Shown here in pieces: positions 60,301 through 64,000 of a stretch of DNA of 64,000 nucleotides. The notes beneath the pieces are model-generated. The model saw only the letters and a program-made list of their open reading frames with translations, was not told the origin of the DNA and made no database searches. A program made the translations under genes and the position numbers. Every line of letters begins with the position of its first letter. The first letter of the stretch is position 1. Source of the DNA: Oasisia sp. SBJ-2009 (Eukaryota > Annelida > Polychaeta > Sabellida > Siboglinidae); assembly GCA_964017155.1 (NCBI GenBank), contig OZ024857.1:28636101-28700100 (forward strand), in the 5' to 3' direction.

Positions 60301-62000
60301 TAGGATTGTTAAAATTGGAACTGAAATTGATATAATTTTTTCTGCAATATAGATGGAATTACTTTTGTGTGGAATTGGACCCTATTACTATAACTGATAT
60401 TATTTCCATGTAATTCAACTTAAAAACATAAAAAGAAATGCCAAGTTATTTCAGTCTATTTGCTCAAAGAGGTACAGCAAAAAGGATACAGTTCTTATGG
60501 GGTTTGAACGAGATGGGTTGTGCTTTGCGGATGCTCGGCCTGTGAGGAAATATTCGACTGATAGGTGGCGCACTCTTCACTGGTGGCTTTGGCAACATCG
60601 TATCTCGCGGTGTGTCGCCATTTCTTGCCTGCAAATGCAAACTTGCATAGAATCAAGGTATCAATTTTATTTACAGAAATAACAAACAGCAAATAGCGAC
60701 ACATTTGCAATACAGGTAAGATTTACAGCTTGAAGCATGAAACTTGATAGCTCTGTTTTTGGAACTGTATAGTTTAGCTAGTGACATCTGCAAATTAAGC
60801 ACTTCAAAATACAAGCCAGAACAAGGTACATGTCTAAACAAACTTATATTGATACTCTGTGTATGTTTGGTGGATTTTTGCTAGTGGAATGATTAAAAAC
60901 CCAGGCCTGTCCATCCTCGTAAACCAGGGCCAGTTGCCATCAATACCACGCAAACTAGTCATGGCACCTATGAGAAGTGCATGATTTTAGCCAAGTCTAT
61001 AACTAGTTTATTGTCTTTGCCAAACAACGCTAATACCCACCCCACTCTGAAGATGGCTACACAATTTCTGGGAATTCCAGTATAATGACTCACCCGCTAA
61101 TGAGCAGCTAAACGGTTCTGTGTCTTTGAATATTTGTTGCTATATACCAAATATTGCTAATAATATGAATAGCGTATGGCTGAAATCACCAAAAGTTATT
61201 ACTTGACCAAAGGGCGACCACACTCCTTTTACAATATACCTGGGCACCCATTCCAGATCATTTGATGACAGACAAACGTTGTTGGTATATGCCGGCACTT
61301 ATGTACAAGTCGGACCCACCTCAATTTTGCCATTATAACTGTATTTTTGCCAACATTTGATATTGTTAATTCAATCAATTATAATCATCTTGCGCATATT
61401 TATGTATTATAAACAGCGCGTCTTGGCATACTTTTGAGGTCGAAAAGACAGCGCGATTTGTGCCAGTCGCAAGCGCAGCGGTGCATGTGTTACTGCGCTG
61501 TGCACATGGAATGAGCGATAAACAGTTTGTCTATGCCGACCGCACTGTCTTTTCGACCTCAAAAGCCTGCTAAGACGCGCGGTTTATAAAACATAAATAT
61601 GCACAAGATGATTATAATTGATTGAATTAACCAAATCAAGTATCAAATGTTGACAAAAATACAGTTATACTGGCAAAATTGAGGTGGGTCCGACTTGTAC
61701 ATAAGTGCCTTCAGTTGTTGTACATGCATCCCCAGCCTGGACGTGAATGGTGGACGAATGGAAGGGTTACGAACCGCTGTCAGTGTCACTGTCATAGCCA
61801 TGATTATGAGGACATACAATCACTATAATTCCTTTCCTTTTGTAAGTAGGTCTTTGGTTATCAATATTTTAGTAACCACAACTACTTCACGTGTTAACTA
61901 ACTGAAAAAAGTAGATATTACTCACCTTCTTTGTCGAAAAGGTCTGCGGCTGCAAAAAGTACTGCGGTGCTGGCCTAGGTGTCCTTATTTCTGCTGTCAT
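48465..62000 (-). CDS. PKMYT1: membrane-associated Cdk1-inhibitory kinase Myt1 (15 exons)
   Basis: Myt1 phosphorylates Cdk1 on Thr14/Tyr15 at ER/Golgi membranes and holds cells out of mitosis. The joined exons give 550 residues with every junction in phase. Exons in coding order: 61926-62000, 60490-60628, 59700-59824, 58935-59017, 58462-58587, 57912-57987, 57440-57562, 56724-56818, 56161-56267, 55859-55962, 53806-53977, 51428-51545, 49705-49830, 49012-49153, 48465-48506. Visible: glycine loop GVGSFGEV (107-114), AVK lysine 129, HMDIKPEN with Asp222, Lys224 and Asn227, DFG Asp240, [10 protein letters not shown] (258-267), then a hydrophobic membrane segment at about 357-376 and a Ser/Asp-rich tail. 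EGDP-YLAPE plus the membrane anchor favour Myt1 over Wee1, although HMD (not HRD) is shared with Wee1. Start chosen as the first in-frame ATG, opening [15 protein letters not shown]. Confidence 0.96.
48588..48667 (+). repeat. ~80-bp direct repeat, copy 2
   Basis: Second copy of the 47692-47771 sequence, with a handful of substitutions. It lies in the last PKMYT1 intron. Confidence 0.85.
49012..49153 (-). CDS. PKMYT1: PKMYT1 exon 14
   Basis: Acceptor TGGCTTTAG, donor GGG|GTAATT. Encodes [19 protein letters not shown], then [18 protein letters not shown] and [10 protein letters not shown]. Ser/Asp-rich regulatory tail, where TP and SP sites are plausible phosphorylation targets. Confidence 0.88.
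49705..49830 (-). CDS. PKMYT1: PKMYT1 exon 13
   Basis: Acceptor TCTTGCAG, donor TTCAG|GTAAGT. Encodes [20 protein letters not shown] and ends ILSCHDNIF; low-complexity tail. Confidence 0.88.
51314..51412. repeat. imperfect ~51-bp tandem duplication
   Basis: ACAACAAGTACTAGTATAAC / CTACTAGTACAATGGTAAGT-like halves repeat just beyond the exon 12 donor in the PKMYT1 intron. Confidence 0.6.
51428..51545 (-). CDS. PKMYT1: PKMYT1 exon 12
   Basis: Acceptor CATTTGCAG, donor CCCCA|GTATGT. Encodes [20 protein letters not shown] and [18 protein letters not shown]; acidic and serine-rich. Confidence 0.9.
52366..52569 (+). pseudogene. LINE ORF2 C-terminal fragment in PKMYT1 intron
   Basis: An open frame carries the typical C-terminal LINE signature: [18 protein letters not shown] followed by [20 protein letters not shown]. 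Only this end of the RT polyprotein remains, opposite in strand to PKMYT1. Its terminal TAA lies in the TTAA target used by the element that follows. Confidence 0.8.
52570..53443. mobile_element. piggyBac-like non-autonomous element, TTAA target
   Basis: TTAA flanks both ends (52566-52569 and 53444-53447). The terminal inverted repeats are CTCTTTACTGCGCAGACCGTC and its inverse at the right (CTCTTTACTGGGCAGACAGTC in reverse complement), 2-3 mismatches. Each side has a second internal copy of the GCAGAC motif. TTAA duplication and a (C)CTTTAC start are piggyBac hallmarks. A 77-codon frame at 52845-53078 with acidic [18 protein letters not shown] could be the remnant of a transposase N-terminus, but no catalytic domain is present. 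Confidence 0.75.
53478..53640 (+). repeat. AT-rich 88-bp tandem duplication
   Basis: ACTATTTATCAACTATTT and TTGTAATATAnTTAACTATT recur 88 bp apart. Possibly the 3' UTR of the disrupted LINE. Confidence 0.7.
53806..53977 (-). CDS. PKMYT1: PKMYT1 exon 11: membrane anchor
   Basis: Acceptor TTGGAACAG, donor GACG|GTGGGT. Encodes the hydrophobic segment [20 protein letters not shown] and then a Gln/Pro-rich stretch ending EWDHSFSD. The anchor is the feature that separates Myt1 from Wee1. Confidence 0.92.
54238..54286. repeat. (TA)n microsatellite
   Basis: About 24 TA copies in the intron between PKMYT1 exons 10 and 11. Confidence 0.95.
54339..54385. repeat. (TA)n microsatellite
   Basis: About 23 TA copies, 52 bp from the preceding run. 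Confidence 0.95.
54592..55492. mobile_element. hAT-like non-autonomous element with AAAGTATTTG subterminal repeats
   Basis: The left end is CAGACGTATTTAAATAC and the inverted right end CAGACATGGGGTCAAATAC. Flanking octamers ATGACCAA and ATCACCAA match at 7 of 8, as expected for an 8-bp hAT target duplication. Both subterminal zones are packed with AAGTATTTG and its inverse CAAATACTT. The 600-bp centre has no transposase frame. It sits inside a 33-bp tandem repeat whose units continue on both sides. Confidence 0.7.
55493..55615 (+). repeat. 33-bp tandem repeat
   Basis: About 3.7 copies of AATCACCAAGCAAGACAAGG followed by TAAAAACCCTCCC. A related half-unit (GTAAAACCCTCACCCATGAC) lies left of the hAT-like element, showing that the element split the array. 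Confidence 0.9.
55859..55962 (-). CDS. PKMYT1: PKMYT1 exon 10
   Basis: Acceptor TGTCACCAG, donor CTG|GTAGGA. Encodes [20 protein letters not shown] and [15 protein letters not shown], the end of the kinase C-lobe. Confidence 0.95.
56161..56267 (-). CDS. PKMYT1: PKMYT1 exon 9
   Basis: Acceptor TGTTACAG, donor CTAG|GTGAGA. Encodes [20 protein letters not shown] and [16 protein letters not shown], kinase subdomain IX-X. Confidence 0.95.
56724..56818 (-). CDS. PKMYT1: PKMYT1 exon 8: activation segment
   Basis: Acceptor CTCGTAG, donor TTCAG|GTATGT. Encodes [20 protein letters not shown] and [11 protein letters not shown], with the Myt1-type EGDP-YLAPE motif. Confidence 0.96.
57440..57562 (-). 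CDS. PKMYT1: PKMYT1 exon 7: catalytic loop and DFG
   Basis: Acceptor GGTTTCAG, donor AAG|GTAAGG. Encodes [20 protein letters not shown], then [20 protein letters not shown]. Asp222, Lys224, Asn227 and Asp240 are intact, so the enzyme should be active. Confidence 0.97.
57912..57987 (-). CDS. PKMYT1: PKMYT1 exon 6
   Basis: Acceptor CTTTTCAG, donor ATG|GTACGT. Encodes [20 protein letters not shown] and LVDLLM. Confidence 0.94.
58462..58587 (-). CDS. PKMYT1: PKMYT1 exon 5
   Basis: Acceptor CTTGCTGTAG, donor ACCAG|GTAGGA. Encodes [39 protein letters not shown]. Confidence 0.95.
58935..59017 (-). CDS. PKMYT1: PKMYT1 exon 4
   Basis: Acceptor TACTTTCAG, donor GATCG|GTAGGA. Encodes [20 protein letters not shown] and RFRGECD; contains the ATP-binding Lys129. 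Confidence 0.96.
59700..59824 (-). CDS. PKMYT1: PKMYT1 exon 3
   Basis: Acceptor TTTTGTCCAG, donor GGCGAG|GTTTGT (a weaker donor). Encodes [31 protein letters not shown] and [10 protein letters not shown], the start of the kinase domain. Confidence 0.94.
60490..60628 (-). CDS. PKMYT1: PKMYT1 exon 2
   Basis: Acceptor CATTTGCAG, donor AACT|GTATCC. The frame that joins exons 1 and 3 reads [20 protein letters not shown] and [20 protein letters not shown]. The donor is less canonical than the others, but the phase join is exact. A longer alternative frame on the same strand does not fit the flanking exons. Confidence 0.85.
61294..61709. mobile_element. 416-bp foldback/MITE-like element in PKMYT1 intron 1
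   Basis: Two long inverted arms, 61294-61455 and 61541-61709, nearly fill the element and leave an ~85-base centre. The outermost ends are GGCACTTATGTACAAGTCGG and its exact inverse CCGACTTGTACATAAGTGCC; inner arm ends share TTTTGAGGTCGAAAAGACAG. No coding frame. Imperfect GTTGTTGGTATATGC / GTTGTTGTACATGC lie on the two flanks, but I cannot define a target duplication. Confidence 0.88.
61926..62000 (-). CDS. PKMYT1: PKMYT1 exon 1 (coding part)
   Basis: ATG at 62000-61998; donor AAGAAG|GTGAGT. Encodes [18 protein letters not shown] and then QTFSTKK. Confidence 0.9.
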
Positions 62001-62115
62001 TTGATCTTGTCTTGACTTCTGGCCAATAAAACTTCAACATAAAACAACGTAATGCTTCTACAGTGGGTGTTCGCTTATTTCCTTTGTAATATGGTGCGTG
62101 AAATCTCATACAAAC

Positions 62116-62185
62116 TTTGAAACGAGCCTCGAAAAATACGAACGACGAAGCAAAACAACTGAGGAGTAGTCATTTTACCCGCCAT
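62116..62185 (-). promoter_or_regulatory. cell-cycle promoter motifs upstream of PKMYT1
   Basis: An E2F-like ATGGCGGGTAAA (plus 62174-62185, also resembling a YY1 site) lies about 175 bp upstream of the ATG. A CHR-like TTCAAA (plus TTTGAA, 62116-62121) lies 53 bp further down. This pairing fits a G2/M kinase gene but is short-motif evidence only. Confidence 0.35.
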
Positions 62186-64000
62186 AATAAAACTATTGCA
62201 TGGTGGGAACACGAGCATTATTTTATTTATTTTGAAAGGAACTACGTGTTCTTTAATTACACACAAGTTCTGTTATAATATTCAAATTTACTAACACCTA
62301 ATATGCTTAGGAATCGTATATTTTAACAAATAAATTAGGGAAACCTTAGTATTTACCTCCCTGACATATGCTTCCCAAACAACGGTCTTATAGGCAGGGG
62401 TACGATGTCGGGTTTTCTATGATAACATCCAGCAAACAGAAATTCTCTATTTTCGAGAATATTTATTTGTCGTAATTTGGAATTATAGTTAAATGCACAA
62501 TAACATAAATAAACTCAAGTTCATAATGCGTGCAATTTAGCAATAAGTAACTTGTGTATTTTTAATTGTGTATTTTTTGGCAAACAATAATTAAGTATAG
62601 GAACGCAAATGCATTAGTTAATAAACTCATCAATTAAAACAGATAGGGTGATTTGAAATATTAGTGGAAAAAATTAATCTTCATGGAGCGCAGTGGATCA
62701 GTAACAGAGCAGTTTGAATTTACTTTGGCTGGCTGGATTTCTTACACAAAAATATGCTCTTGCCCTCTTGAATTTTTTATTAATTATATCAATTGCACTG
62801 TTGAACATTAGCAAGCAGACTATTTTCATACTGTACACGTATACTTTTGATAAATTAGTAAATGACTTATAAATCGCAATTTGTCAGTCTGAGTTTATAT
62901 TCTTGCAAGCTGAGAGACACGAGAGTTGACGCTCGGTAGGCAAATTTTTGAGCGATAATAAAGCGATGCAGTGGACCTACGATAAAGTGTTTCGGGATGC
63001 GATAATATAAAATGATCTGAGAAATCAAGTGAAGCAAGGAACGAGAATCAAAAACAGGTTGAGTGTAAAAAACAGCCATTGAGCACTCAAGTACCGTCAT
63101 ACTCCCCACCCTTTCAGAGATGTATTTAGTATAATCCCACAAAAATACCACATCTACAGCCTACACTGGCTACAGTGACAGTCTATTCACCCTTACTAGT
63201 CTTAGAAGGCTTAGTGACCCTATTCACTTACCCAGACACTGCCTGCTCCTGCACTGCAATACTACTGTACTGGTGCAGTTGCTGGATCATGTCAGCTTTG
63301 GAGCACACAGTTTATCTAGACCAGTCTACTGTAAAAAAAATAGGGATCATGTAGTCAGTAGTGTAAAAAGTATAACAAATGAAATATAATATAAAAGTAC
63401 AATTAACACATGAATACATATAGCTAAATCATGATTATTGTAGGGAACTGAGCTAGAGAAAATTAAATCAAGGGTGGCATTGTTGTAATTTGTGTTATGC
63501 AATAATGTAGTGAAGAAATATAAGTATATATATATGTGTGTGTATGTATATAAAATATGTAGATAGGCAGTTGCAATATATATTATATGTACAGTAATGT
63601 ACAGAGTTCTAATTATCCAATAAACACCCTTTCCTACCTGCTCTGCGAATACTAGCAACTATTTTTTCTAAATTCGCAGAGCAGTGACGTCACTGCTCAC
63701 ACAGCTCTGCACTGTGAATAGCTAGAGGGAAAATAAAGGAAAGAATAAATAAAAATTTGATGTGGCAGACTCAGTGCGTTTGTTTCATCCTTCCAGGCAT
63801 GTATTTATGTTAAAAAATATTGTGTCTGTGCATTTGTAGGCCAAAACCATCCAATTTGCTGCGGTTGTTTTACCAGATTGAGTGATATAGTTGCAAATGA
63901 ATAGTTTTTACCTCCATTTGTTGCTACCAATCGCTTTTCTCTTTTGACATGAAAAGTATGCTGATACAATATTTTTGTAACATAAATATACCTAGGATGA
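62186..64000. other. gene-free right flank
   Basis: Beyond the PKMYT1 promoter I see no exon. Weak frames up to 103 codons at 62.9-63.7 kb lack domains. An inverted repeat and CRE-like palindrome at 63.64-63.70 kb are listed separately. Confidence 0.45.
63638..63698. promoter_or_regulatory. inverted repeat and CRE-centred palindrome
   Basis: CTGCTCTGCGAAT and its inverse ATTCGCAGAGCAG lie ~22 bp apart. The second overlaps a perfect 20-bp palindrome GAGCAGTGACGTCACTGCTC (63679-63698), centred on the consensus CREB/ATF site TGACGTCA. No adjacent gene is visible in the window. Confidence 0.6.

Noticed and set aside
60495..60710. Alternative reading of PKMYT1 exon 2 as a 71-codon frame ending at a stop
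   Set aside because: It does not join exons 1 and 3 in phase; the other frame does, and carries the expected [11 protein letters not shown] segment.

Overview
The window is animal nuclear DNA. It has two spliced genes with GT-AG introns, long AT-rich introns and spacers, and many microsatellites, minisatellites and mobile-element remains (LINE, tRNA-derived SINE, hAT-like, piggyBac-like, foldback/MITE). Both gene products are metazoan-type. A marine invertebrate, perhaps a mollusc or other lophotrochozoan, fits best; the phylum is an inference from overall character and I cannot fix the species.

Layout. 1-30 kb is gene-poor. It holds a 5'-truncated LINE with an intact reverse-transcriptase frame (7.5-10.0 kb), a ~2 kb purine-rich 43-bp satellite (14.3-16.3 kb), a 23-bp minisatellite (23.7-24.2 kb), dispersed repeats and a short hAT-like element (26.8 kb). 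A CpG-rich block at 29.4-30.1 kb carries a good minus-strand splice donor and looks like the first exon and promoter of a gene running left, whose body I cannot identify. 31.2-35 kb is a cluster of minisatellites and microsatellites. 35.0-37.2 kb is a composite of TIR-type repeats abutting the promoter of the next gene.

37.3-46.8 kb, plus strand: a complete 12-exon gene for cytosolic-type NADP-dependent isocitrate dehydrogenase (IDH1-like, 410 aa). Its introns contain a near-perfect 67-bp-arm hairpin, a full-length tRNA-derived SINE and a hAT-like element with 5-bp target duplications. 62.0-48.5 kb, minus strand: a complete 15-exon gene for the membrane-associated Cdk1-inhibitory kinase Myt1 (PKMYT1-like, 550 aa). 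Its introns hold a LINE relic interrupted by a TTAA-flanked piggyBac-like element, a hAT-like element sitting inside a 33-bp tandem repeat, and a 416-bp foldback element. The two genes converge tail to tail at about 47 kb. They have no direct functional link: one supplies cytosolic NADPH and 2-oxoglutarate, the other restrains entry to mitosis.

I found no tRNA or rRNA gene, no CRISPR array and no prokaryotic system. The most interesting signals are structural: the purine satellite with higher-order periodicity, the IDH1 intron hairpin, the repeat-edge TATA box at the IDH1 promoter, and the nested element histories. All exon joins were worked out by eye from splice sites, reading phase and family knowledge; no alignment or search was run.
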